A stretch of 6,044 bases of DNA from Fidelibacterota bacterium (GTDB taxonomy: Bacteria; Marinisomatota; Marinisomatia; SCGC-AAA003-L08; TMED161), in assembly GCA_002591605.1 (NCBI GenBank), contig PCDA01000014.1, forward strand, positions 1 through 6,044, written 5' to 3'. Every line of letters starts with the position of its first letter. The stretch's first letter is position 1. The notes under the pieces were generated by a model. That model saw only the letters and a program-made list of their open reading frames with translations, was not told the DNA's origin and searched no databases. Positions 1 to 6,044 of the stretch are shown here, piece by piece. The position numbers and the translations under genes are program-made.

Positions 1-531
1 ACCTTTATAATATGCTTTACCTTCGCCTAGGAGCACAAGAGCTATCTGAGCCATTGGAGCTAAATCTCCACATGCTCCAACAGAACCTTTCTGACAAACG
101 TAAGGTGTGACCCCTTTATTCAACATATCTATAATTGTTTGTGTTATCTCAAGTCTACACCCGGAGTTTCCATTAGAGTGAACATTAACTCTACTTGCCA
201 TCGCAGCTCTAATATACTCGATCGGAGCAGGTTCGCCAATACCAGCTGAATGATTATAAATTAAATATTTTTGAAAGTCTTCTATTTGCGAATCATCTAA
301 TACTGTTTCTGAAAATTCTCCAATACCAGTATTAATTCCATAGACTATTTCACCTTCATTGATTTTATCTTCGACCATTTTCCTGCAAAAAATAATTTTA
401 GATTTTGATTCATCAGCTAATGAAACAGGCTGATTGTTATATGCTATGCTGTATAAATCTGAAATAGTAAGATTCTTGCCATCAAGTATAATTGGCTTGG
501 AGTTGGATATATTTTTATAATGCTCTTGCAT
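1..531 (-). CDS. Aromatic amino acid lyase, HutH/PAL (MIO) family; N-terminal 177 residues, 3' end beyond the window
   Basis: The family removes ammonia from histidine, tyrosine or phenylalanine (some members are aminomutases) in the cytoplasm, using the electrophile MIO, which forms by self-cyclisation of a tripeptide. Visible here are the catalytic-tyrosine motif YGINTGIGEFS (Tyr64), LIYNHSAGIGEP at 90-101, SGCR at 123-126, and the cofactor loop KGSVGACGDLAPMAQ at 148-162. Tyr64 and Cys154 lie 11 residues later than Tyr53 and Ser143 of Pseudomonas putida HutH, so the start is credible. The MIO triad is Ala153-Cys154-Gly155 instead of Ala-Ser-Gly. His94 sits where HutH has the imidazole-contacting His83, which leans towards histidine, but no hutU, hutI or hutG is visible and the rest of the active site is outside the window. 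The ATG at 531-529 follows the helicase stop by 32 nt and has no clear Shine-Dalgarno; no other ATG, GTG or TTG lies just upstream in frame. Family assignment is firm; the substrate is open. Confidence 0.93.
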   Translation of the reverse strand, partial: MQEHYKNISNSKPIILDGKNLTISDLYSIAYNNQPVSLADESKSKIIFCRKMVEDKINEGEIVYGINTGIGEFSETVLDDSQIEDFQKYLIYNHSAGIGEPAPIEYIRAAMASRVNVHSNGNSGCRLEITQTIIDMLNKGVTPYVCQKGSVGACGDLAPMAQIALVLLGEGKAYYKG

Positions 532-563
532 TGAGTAACTTATTTTAAAAACAATGAAAAAAA

Positions 564-3296
564 CTAAAGAATTTTTTTATTATTTAATATTGTAGAAAAA
601 TGATGATAAGGTTGAGATTCTATTGGGAAAGAATTTAAAATTTTATGACCATATCTTGAATTATGGATTCTTGGATCTGTTATTATGAAAATACCTGAAT
701 CATACTCTGTTCTGATTAAGCGACCAAATCCTTGCTTCATTTTTAAACATGCAGCAGGAACCTGTAGTTTACTAAAACTATTATCTCCAATTGATGACAT
801 TTGATCATTCAAATATCTCATATATGGTTCATTTGGATTAGAAAAAGGAATTCTTAACATCATTAATATAGACAATTCATCTCCAGGTAAATCTATACCT
901 TCCCAGAATGCCATGGTACCAATTAAAACTGAGCTCTTAGATGATTTATAAGCCCTAATCAATGAATTTCTACTTCTACCTTTCTCATGAACTAATAGCT
1001 TTTTATTAAATTTAGAAAATTTAGGTTTTAGCTTATTTTTTATCTGAGATGCCTGCTTATATGAAGTGCACAAGATTAACATCCTTTTGTTAAAAAAACT
1101 TGAAATCTCAAATATTTGATTAGATATATTATCAATATATTCATTTGAATTGATATCTATATCTGATTTAAAAGTATAAAAATCGACCTGATCTTCAAGA
1201 AAAAATGGACTAGATAAAATTAATTTATTTATTTCCTGATTATTATTGTAATTATCTAATCCAATTTTAGAAATGAAATAATCAAAACTATTATCAACCG
1301 TTAGGGTTGCAGAGCAGAGTAAACCAGGATTACTATTAGAAAAGAATTTTTCATATAATATTATTCCAATATCTTTGTTTAAATGATTAATTGAACATGT
1401 ATTATTTTTATGAAAATACTTCATCCATGATAAATAGCTATCTGAGTTATTTGATTCAATAAAAATGTCGATTTGATCTGAAAACTGACTAATTAAATCG
1501 ATTAGACCTAACTTTCTAAATCTTTCATTATAACTTTCATTATCATTAAAGTGGACAAATTTATTTTGCAATTCTTTTAGATTATCTATTAGTTCATCAA
1601 GTGTTGGCATACAATCTTGAAATTCAGTAGATAAATCATCGTAAATTGAGATTGAGGGATAACTTGAATTATTTAAAGAATCATTATCTTTAGAAACCAA
1701 ATAGCTATCATAAAAAGATGTTATATTTGCTATAGTTTCTTTTATAAAATCTAAAAAATTAATTATTTCTAAATCAGATTCATTATCAATAATTTTACTT
1801 GTAATAGTTACGATATCATTTAAATAATTATTAAAAAAAGTCTTATCATAAACAGATGTTAGAATATCTTTTGCTGATTTAAAGAAATCATGCGCCTCAT
1901 CAATTACAAATAAATGCTTATTTGGAAGTAGATTTCTATTATCAATTGCGTCTGAAATAAGTAGCGCATGATTAACAACAATAATTGTAGATTTTTTTAT
2001 CAGGTCAGTATTTTGAGTGTAATAACATGATCCTGAATGACCACATTTTTTTTGACAAAATCTAGCTTCACTTTTTATCAAATTCCAAAGTCTTGAGCTT
2101 CTAGTGGTACTAAAACTTGAACATTCATCAACATCTCCAGAATTAGTATATGATGACCAAACTACAATTGTAGCTAGATCATGACATTCGAAGTCACGAA
2201 TTAAATCCAAAGAATTAAATTCAATATGCATTAATCTAGTTGGACATATGTAATTATTTCTTCCTTTCAATAATAGAGCGCTTGAATCAATATCAAGAAA
2301 ATCAAGAATATATTTTAAGTCTTTAAAGAACAATTGATCTTGAAGTGACTTGGTATATGTAGATATTATTAATGGAATATCATTTTTCATACTTTCTATT
2401 ATAAATGGAAGCAAATATGCATATGTTTTACCAAGCCCAGTGCCTGCCTCAATGATAGATAAATTATCATTATGTATATCAGATTGTATAGTTTGCATCA
2501 TCTTAAATTGTGATTCTCTAAATTCATATTTTGAGTCTGAATATAGATAGCCATCTTTACCAGCAATTTCATCAAGTGATGGAATTAGAGATTTTTTATT
2601 TGATTTAAATTTATAAAAGGATTTCCTAGCTGAACGGAATTTAAAATTTGTAGACGTATCATCTAAACAATCGATGAAATTATCAAATATAATTGAATTC
2701 GGTGTTTCTCTATTTAAAAAAATATTTTTAATTCTTAGTAGTAAATCTTTATCAAATGTAGAAAGCTGCTCAAGAAGATTAATTATTACTAATCCAGAAT
2801 TTCTTGCGTCATTAAGAGCTCTGTGGGAACCTTCAATGGGCAAATCATAGAATTCTGATATCGCTTCAAGGCTATGCTCCTCATTTGAAAATAACACAAC
2901 CTTAGATAGTAAATAGCTATCACAAATTAAATTAGTTTTTGATAAGTCAATTTTATTATTTGAATGATATTTAATAAAATCTATATCAAATTTTACATTA
3001 TGGCCAATTACGGGTGATTTGCCTACAAATTTAACAAAATCATCTAATATATCTACAAAACTAGGTTTACCTGTAACCATACTATTAGTAATACCAGTAA
3101 GATCCTCAATAAACGAAGGTATAGGTTTTCCTGGATTTAATAAAAATGAAAAAGTCTCATGCTCTGTTCCATTTATAAATCTTACTGCTGAAACTTCAAT
3201 TATAAATTCTTCTTTAGGAGAAAGGCCAGTAGTTTCTAGGTCAATTGCAACAAATTCATTAAGCTTACATTTATCCAGAAAGGGATTTATGTTCAA
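564..3296 (-). CDS. dinG: DinG-family superfamily 2 helicase fused to an N-terminal DEDDh 3'-5' exonuclease domain
   Basis: Predicted 910-residue cytoplasmic DNA repair protein. Residues about 14-175 form a DnaQ-like exonuclease: DLE at 19-21, GHNVKFD with Asp104, and HRALND with His158 and Asp163, giving a complete DEDDh set. The helicase follows: Walker A GTGLGKT at 285-291, DEAH at 466-469, SATL at 662-665, FWEGIDLPG at 797-805 and QGFGRLIR at 855-862. Between Walker A and DEAH lie Cys351, Cys414, Cys418 and Cys424, spaced much like the 4Fe-4S ligands of E. coli DinG. The region between DEAH and SATL is rich in Asn, Asp and Ser and poorly conserved. DinG proteins unwind 5'-tailed DNA, D-loops and R-loops; the exonuclease would be an added activity. 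The start is TTG, 2 nt after the reductase stop; no Met occurs before Asp19 and no ATG or GTG lies upstream in frame. The stop is TAG. An exact functional match to E. coli DinG is not implied. Confidence 0.95.
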   Translation of the reverse strand: MNINPFLDKCKLNEFVAIDLETTGLSPKEEFIIEVSAVRFINGTEHETFSFLLNPGKPIPSFIEDLTGITNSMVTGKPSFVDILDDFVKFVGKSPVIGHNVKFDIDFIKYHSNNKIDLSKTNLICDSYLLSKVVLFSNEEHSLEAISEFYDLPIEGSHRALNDARNSGLVIINLLEQLSTFDKDLLLRIKNIFLNRETPNSIIFDNFIDCLDDTSTNFKFRSARKSFYKFKSNKKSLIPSLDEIAGKDGYLYSDSKYEFRESQFKMMQTIQSDIHNDNLSIIEAGTGLGKTYAYLLPFIIESMKNDIPLIISTYTKSLQDQLFFKDLKYILDFLDIDSSALLLKGRNNYICPTRLMHIEFNSLDLIRDFECHDLATIVVWSSYTNSGDVDECSSFSTTRSSRLWNLIKSEARFCQKKCGHSGSCYYTQNTDLIKKSTIIVVNHALLISDAIDNRNLLPNKHLFVIDEAHDFFKSAKDILTSVYDKTFFNNYLNDIVTITSKIIDNESDLEIINFLDFIKETIANITSFYDSYLVSKDNDSLNNSSYPSISIYDDLSTEFQDCMPTLDELIDNLKELQNKFVHFNDNESYNERFRKLGLIDLISQFSDQIDIFIESNNSDSYLSWMKYFHKNNTCSINHLNKDIGIILYEKFFSNSNPGLLCSATLTVDNSFDYFISKIGLDNYNNNQEINKLILSSPFFLEDQVDFYTFKSDIDINSNEYIDNISNQIFEISSFFNKRMLILCTSYKQASQIKNKLKPKFSKFNKKLLVHEKGRSRNSLIRAYKSSKSSVLIGTMAFWEGIDLPGDELSILMMLRIPFSNPNEPYMRYLNDQMSSIGDNSFSKLQVPAACLKMKQGFGRLIRTEYDSGIFIITDPRIHNSRYGHKILNSFPIESQPYHHFSTILNNKKIL

Positions 3297-3298
3297 AA

Positions 3299-4477
3299 TT
3301 AAAACCCTGCAAACATTTTCATGACATCAATAATTAATGATGGTTTTTTCATTATTGCTGTAGTAAATACTTTACTTAAAGTAATTTTATGAGGGGGAAG
3401 TTTATTAATTTTGAGAGCCATTTGATTCATTTCATCATCAGTCAATTTAGTAATTGTTTCTTTAACCTTATAAATTTTTTCATGTCTTTTAGTAAAATCT
3501 TTTTGGCAGAGAGAAATATACTTTTTTAAAAAATTTTGACTATAATCATTTGCAATGATAGCTTCAGAACCAACTTGACCTGCAAACATTCCTGATTTCA
3601 TAGCTGCTGCTATTCCACCTCCAGTAATTGGATTTATAAAATGCGCCGCATCTCCTACTAACATAACGTTATCACAAATAGGATGAGCCATAGGTTTTGA
3701 ACATGGTACTCCTCCACACATTGTAGTATGAATTGTAGCCTCAGGGTATTTATTTTCAATGAACTCATCAAGATACTTTTTAGCTGATTTTTTTCTATTA
3801 AACTTTGAACCAATACCAAGACCTATGTTCGCAGTTCCATCGCCTTTTGGAAAAACCCATAAATAACCACCTGGAGCCCAATTATCTCCTACATACATAT
3901 CGATTCTATTTGAATCTACTTCTATATTCCCAACTGAATATTGAATGCATGATTCCATATCTCGCATATTTATTTGAGTTTTAATTCCAGCCCATCTTCC
4001 TATTCTAGACTCAATCCCATCAGCTCCAATGATAAGTTTAGTTTTTATAGATTTATGTTCACCCAAATAATCTAAATGTACATCATATCCATTTTCATCA
4101 TTTCTATCAATAGACTTAACATAGCATTTTGTAAAAACATTAGCACCTTCTTTTGAAGCCATTAATGATAAATCATAATCAAAAACTCGTCTATTTAAAA
4201 CATAAGCTTGTTCTTTATTAAAAGGGATGTCAATTGGAATACCGTTAGGTGCAACTAGTCTACTTCTTTTAATATCTGCAGCTATCCATGATGGTTTAGG
4301 CTCAAAAAATTGCTTAATAGCCCACTCACCCATGGCCTCACCACATCTAACTGGATAACCTATATCTCTAGTTTTTTCTAGTAGACATACATTCGCTCCA
4401 CCTTTAGCAGAATGAAGAGCAGCCATACTGCCACCGGGGCCACCTCCAACTACAACTATATCATAATTGTTTTTCAT
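3299..4477 (-). CDS. Geranylgeranyl reductase family FAD-dependent oxidoreductase
   Basis: A full-length 392-residue flavoprotein of the family that hydrogenates double bonds of geranylgeranyl chains in archaeal lipids, chlorophyll or quinones. The N-terminal Rossmann motif is GGGPGG at 11-16, with the ribose-binding acidic residue Glu34. YPVRCGEA at 41-48 is the archaeal-type signature carrying the conserved cysteine (Cys45) near the flavin. GADGIESRIGRWAG at 151-164, YLWVFPKGDG at 205-214 and GDAAHFINPITGGG at 275-288 complete the FAD and substrate framework. There is no signal peptide; these enzymes usually sit at the membrane surface. The start ATG lies inside the ferredoxin gene (17-nt overlap). 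A GAGG at 4490-4493 is 12 nt upstream, longer than ideal. The immediate ferredoxin neighbour fits the electron-donor need known for the Methanosarcina acetivorans enzyme, and the upstream UbiA gene fits a prenyl substrate. The exact substrate and number of bonds reduced cannot be seen. Generic FAD monooxygenase is the alternative, less likely given the YPxxCGEA and YxWxFPKG motifs. Confidence 0.9.
   Translation of the reverse strand: MKNNYDIVVVGGGPGGSMAALHSAKGGANVCLLEKTRDIGYPVRCGEAMGEWAIKQFFEPKPSWIAADIKRSRLVAPNGIPIDIPFNKEQAYVLNRRVFDYDLSLMASKEGANVFTKCYVKSIDRNDENGYDVHLDYLGEHKSIKTKLIIGADGIESRIGRWAGIKTQINMRDMESCIQYSVGNIEVDSNRIDMYVGDNWAPGGYLWVFPKGDGTANIGLGIGSKFNRKKSAKKYLDEFIENKYPEATIHTTMCGGVPCSKPMAHPICDNVMLVGDAAHFINPITGGGIAAAMKSGMFAGQVGSEAIIANDYSQNFLKKYISLCQKDFTKRHEKIYKVKETITKLTDDEMNQMALKINKLPPHKITLSKVFTTAIMKKPSLIIDVMKMFAGF
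3305..3308 (-). promoter_or_regulatory. Shine-Dalgarno AGGG that decides the helicase TTG start
   Basis: Read on the minus strand, the last codons of the reductase (GCA GGG TTT TAA) contain AGGG, followed by 8 nt and then TTG at 3296-3294. This is normal spacing for a ribosome-binding site. The helicase frame upstream has no ATG or GTG before a TGA stop, and no Met precedes the first exonuclease Asp, so the TTG with this site is the best supported start. Confidence 0.65.
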
Positions 4478-4643
4478 TGGGACTTAATACCTCAATTGGA
4501 CAAACATAAGTACATAGGTTACAATCAATACATGTATTATTATCAATTTTAATACTAGCCTCTCTTACTTCAATACAGTCGGGGGGGCAAACTGTAACAC
4601 AAGCCGTACAAAAATCACATCTATATTCTTTAATATTAATCAT
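4461..4643 (-). CDS. Small 2[4Fe-4S] ferredoxin, probable electron donor to the adjacent reductase
   Basis: A 60-residue bacterial-type ferredoxin with two CxxCxxCxxxCP motifs: Cys9, Cys12, Cys15 and Cys19, then Cys38, Cys41, Cys44 and Cys48. By the usual arrangement, each cluster takes three cysteines from one motif and the fourth from the other. Cys23 is an extra cysteine just after the first motif (CPPDC). Nothing suggests export; it would be a soluble low-potential electron carrier. Its start overlaps the UbiA stop by 8 nt and its end overlaps the reductase start by 17 nt, so translation of the three is probably coupled. This placement suggests it serves the reductase, as a ferredoxin does for the Methanosarcina acetivorans geranylgeranyl reductase. 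A run of seven C on the coding strand (4581-4587) encodes part of Cys19, Pro20 and Pro21 and is unusual in this AT-rich DNA. The fold is certain; the partner is inferred from position. No good Shine-Dalgarno precedes the ATG, consistent with coupling. Confidence 0.92.
   Translation of the reverse strand: MINIKEYRCDFCTACVTVCPPDCIEVREASIKIDNNTCIDCNLCTYVCPIEVLSPNEKQL
4490..4493 (-). promoter_or_regulatory. Possible Shine-Dalgarno GAGG for the reductase
   Basis: On the minus strand GAGG lies inside the 3' end of the ferredoxin gene, 12 nt before the reductase ATG. The spacing is longer than the usual 5-9 nt. With the 17-nt gene overlap, initiation may rely partly on coupling to ferredoxin translation. 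Confidence 0.4.
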
Positions 4644-5631
4644 TATCTACTAGTAAGGTTGGATAATGTAAAGAAAATCTATGCCAGTAATAGTATTTTG
4701 AAATATAATATGTTATGACGATAGGATAGAATAAAAGGGGAAATATCATAAATAAATAGAAATTAATCAGTAAAATTGGATATCGAATCGATCTTATAAC
4801 ATCTTTTTCTTTCCCTCTAAAAATCAAATATAAGAAAAATGGAATTGAGGATATTGAGCATACTACTGATAAAGGCTCTTCCAAGAGTAATCCAATAAAA
4901 AAACTAAACAGACACATTAAAAAAGCAATTATTGATGTAAATCTTATCCCAATATTCTGAGGAATTGTAATTCTATTACTTTTTCGATCACCTTCTTGAT
5001 CTAATATATTAATTGCTAGTACTACTGCTCCATAAATAAGTAAAAATAAAAGTATAAATTTTAATGACAAAGAAAATAGACTGATAATATTCATATCATT
5101 TCTTGAATATATTAATCCAGATAAAATAAGAAAGAGAGCTAATATTATATAAAATAAAAAATTCATGAACATATTTTGCTTAAAATTGAAATTTTGATTT
5201 GTAAAGAGTATCCCGCAAATCAAATATAATAGTAGCATTGGAAAAACAACTAGAATATCAATAAAAATAATTAATAAAAAACCAGTAGATAAAAGAAAAA
5301 ATAAAATTTTCTTAGAAAAACCTATTGATATGAAATTATCAATAATTTTTGCTTTATTATTAATTTCATCAACTTCTAAGTCATAAATTTGATTAACGAT
5401 AAAAATTGATGCACAAATAAAGGAAATACCAAGAAATAATATAGAAGTTGGGATGCTCAGAGTTGTTGAGTTAATATCAACACTATTATTAATTAAATCA
5501 CCTAAATACATACCTATGCATACCATTGCCCATACACCAAAAAAATAAGATAGCCTTGTAATCATAATTACATCTAATAATGGAACTATTTTTTTATGTA
5601 TAGGGTTAGTTTTAAAAAATTCTTTAATCAT
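4636..5631 (-). CDS. UbiA-superfamily polyprenyl transferase, integral membrane
   Basis: A 331-residue hydrophobic protein with about nine predicted membrane helices (roughly residues 22-45, 60-80, 107-127, 128-144, 155-173, 183-208, 228-250, 253-271 and 284-311). Both Asp-rich signatures that bind Mg2+ and prenyl diphosphate are present: NQIYDLEVD (Asn80, Asp84, Asp88) and DQEGDRKSNRITIP (Asp211, Asp215, with Arg216, Lys217 and Thr222). Family members transfer a prenyl chain to an aromatic ring, as in ubiquinone, menaquinone and chlorophyll synthesis, or to geranylgeranylglyceryl phosphate, as in archaeal lipids. Its length is slightly above the usual 280-310. The C-terminal 20 or so residues after the last helix are rich in Tyr, His and Trp. 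It starts at ATG 2 nt after the purF stop, with only a weak GAG at 5640-5642 as ribosome-binding site. The ferredoxin and geranylgeranyl reductase follow directly, pointing to a prenylated product that is later reduced. It does not look to me like an ordinary UbiA (4-hydroxybenzoate) or MenA, but the acceptor is unknown. Confidence 0.87.
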   Translation of the reverse strand: MIKEFFKTNPIHKKIVPLLDVIMITRLSYFFGVWAMVCIGMYLGDLINNSVDINSTTLSIPTSILFLGISFICASIFIVNQIYDLEVDEINNKAKIIDNFISIGFSKKILFFLLSTGFLLIIFIDILVVFPMLLLYLICGILFTNQNFNFKQNMFMNFLFYIILALFLILSGLIYSRNDMNIISLFSLSLKFILLFLLIYGAVVLAINILDQEGDRKSNRITIPQNIGIRFTSIIAFLMCLFSFFIGLLLEEPLSVVCSISSIPFFLYLIFRGKEKDVIRSIRYPILLINFYLFMIFPLLFYPIVITYYISKYYYWHRFSLHYPTLLVDND

Positions 5632-5633
5632 CG

Positions 5634-6044
5634 TTATAACTCAGATTTTATACGCGAATTAGATAAATTTTCTAGAAAATCAGCATCTACACCATCTGTT
5701 ACATATTCTCCATTGAAGCAAGACGTATCAAAATTTTCTATAGATGGATTACCCTCTTTTACAGCACTAACCAGATCCTCTAAATCTTGATAAATCAATT
5801 TATCTGCACCAATCTCTTTGGATATTTCATCAATACTTCTATTATGCGCAATTAGTTCTTCTACAAAAGGCATATCAATACCATAAACATTTGGAAATTT
5901 AATTGGGGGTGCAGCACTAGCAAAATAAACCTTTTTGGCACCAGCTTCTCGAGCCATTTGAACAATTTGCTTACTAGTATTACCTCTAACAATAGAATCA
6001 TCGATCAATAAAACTTTTTTATCTTTAAACTCTATATCAATTGT
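5634..6044 (-). CDS. purF: Amidophosphoribosyltransferase (PurF), C-terminal 136 residues; 5' part beyond the window
   Basis: PurF makes 5-phosphoribosylamine from PRPP and glutamine, the first committed step of purine synthesis, in the cytoplasm. The visible fragment holds the PRPP-binding motif [14 protein letters not shown] at fragment residues 11-24, with the Asp15-Asp16 pair that contacts the PRPP ribose. It is followed by [47 protein letters not shown] and FNGEYVT. These match the proteobacterial, especially gammaproteobacterial, PurF C-terminus closely. The phosphate loop reads Arg-Gly-Asn-Thr where E. coli has Arg-Gly-Thr-Thr. The tail after the DADFLENL segment is short, ending about 20 residues sooner than I recall for the E. 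coli protein. The reading frame is open to the window edge, so the glutaminase domain must lie upstream. It ends with TAA 2 nt before the UbiA start, so the downstream genes probably share its transcript; read-through from a purine-regulated promoter is possible but not visible here. Confidence 0.95.
   Translation of the reverse strand, partial: TIDIEFKDKKVLLIDDSIVRGNTSKQIVQMAREAGAKKVYFASAAPPIKFPNVYGIDMPFVEELIAHNRSIDEISKEIGADKLIYQDLEDLVSAVKEGNPSIENFDTSCFNGEYVTDGVDADFLENLSNSRIKSEL

Larger units (their letters stand above)
1..6044 (-). other. Apparent six-gene operon: purF, UbiA, ferredoxin, geranylgeranyl reductase, dinG-like, MIO lyase
   Basis: All six genes point the same way, with junctions in transcription order of +2, -8, -17, +2 and +32 nt. 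No junction can hold a full promoter, and none contains a GC stem followed by a T-run. This supports one transcript through the window, although internal promoters within coding sequence cannot be excluded. Only the three central genes show an obvious functional link. purF and the helicase look like housekeeping partners packed into the same unit, as is common in compact genomes. Both ends of the operon lie outside the window. Confidence 0.7.

Noticed and set aside
532..585. A-run and T-run near the helicase stop as a possible terminator before the lyase gene
   Set aside because: On the minus strand an A-run, a short loop and a T-run could pair, but the stem would contain only A-T pairs and part of it lies in coding sequence. 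In such AT-rich DNA this is expected by chance and too weak to call a terminator.
2350..2550. Plus-strand open frame of 66 codons inside the helicase gene
   Set aside because: It lies antisense to the conserved Walker A region of the helicase, and its translation shows no recognisable motif. It is a by-product of the opposite strand.
3019..3324. Plus-strand open frame of 101 codons
   Set aside because: It runs antisense to the exonuclease domain and across the junction with the reductase. It has no recognisable domain, while the minus-strand proteins are strongly conserved.
4581..4587. Homopolymer as evidence of a frameshifted or broken ferredoxin
   Set aside because: The frame as given yields both complete CxxCxxCxxxCP motifs and the correct length, so the gene is intact.
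3299..5631. Chlorophyll or bacteriochlorophyll genes (a BchG-BchP-like pair)
   Set aside because: The reductase has archaeal-type YPxxCGEA and YxWxFPKG motifs, a ferredoxin lies between the two genes, and no other pigment gene is visible. A chlorophyll role is not supported.
5596..5790. Plus-strand open frame of 64 codons across the purF-UbiA junction
   Set aside because: It is antisense to the conserved PurF C-terminus and shows no domain of its own.

Overview
The window is a stretch of very AT-rich bacterial DNA in which every supported gene lies on the minus strand, so transcription runs from position 6044 towards position 1. The C-terminal part of PurF at the upstream edge reads like a proteobacterial, probably gammaproteobacterial, enzyme. 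The AT bias and very tight packing suggest a small streamlined genome, perhaps a free-living marine lineage. That taxonomic reading is inference; nothing in the window fixes the species.

In transcription order the layout is: (1) 6044-5634, the 3' part of purF (amidophosphoribosyltransferase), cut by the window edge; (2) 5631-4636, a UbiA-superfamily membrane prenyltransferase; (3) 4643-4461, a 60-residue ferredoxin with two [4Fe-4S] motifs; (4) 4477-3299, an FAD-dependent geranylgeranyl-reductase-family enzyme with the archaeal-type YPxxCGEA motif; (5) 3296-564, a 910-residue DinG-family helicase with an N-terminal DEDDh exonuclease domain and four Fe-S-type cysteines; (6) 531-1, the N-terminal 177 residues of an aromatic amino acid lyase of the HutH/MIO family, cut by the other edge. 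Junctions are a 2-nt gap, an 8-nt overlap, a 17-nt overlap, a 2-nt gap and a 32-nt gap. There is no room for an ordinary promoter and no GC-containing terminator hairpin, so the whole set looks like one polycistronic unit.

The most interesting part is the overlapping trio UbiA, ferredoxin and geranylgeranyl reductase. UbiA enzymes attach a polyprenyl chain to an acceptor, geranylgeranyl reductases saturate prenyl double bonds, and some archaeal reductases are known to need a ferredoxin as electron donor. The three genes together therefore look like a compact pathway for making a prenylated and then hydrogenated lipid or quinone, which is unexpected beside a proteobacterial purF. The acceptor and the chain length cannot be read from the sequence.

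Two other points stand out. The lyase has Ala-Cys-Gly where the MIO cofactor normally forms from Ala-Ser-Gly. The helicase combines an exonuclease domain with a putative Fe-S cluster, whereas the well-studied DinG proteins I know of have one or the other. The helicase also appears to start at TTG, supported by an AGGG ribosome-binding site. No RNA genes, mobile elements, CRISPR arrays or notable repeats were seen, and no gene-free stretch exceeds 32 bases.
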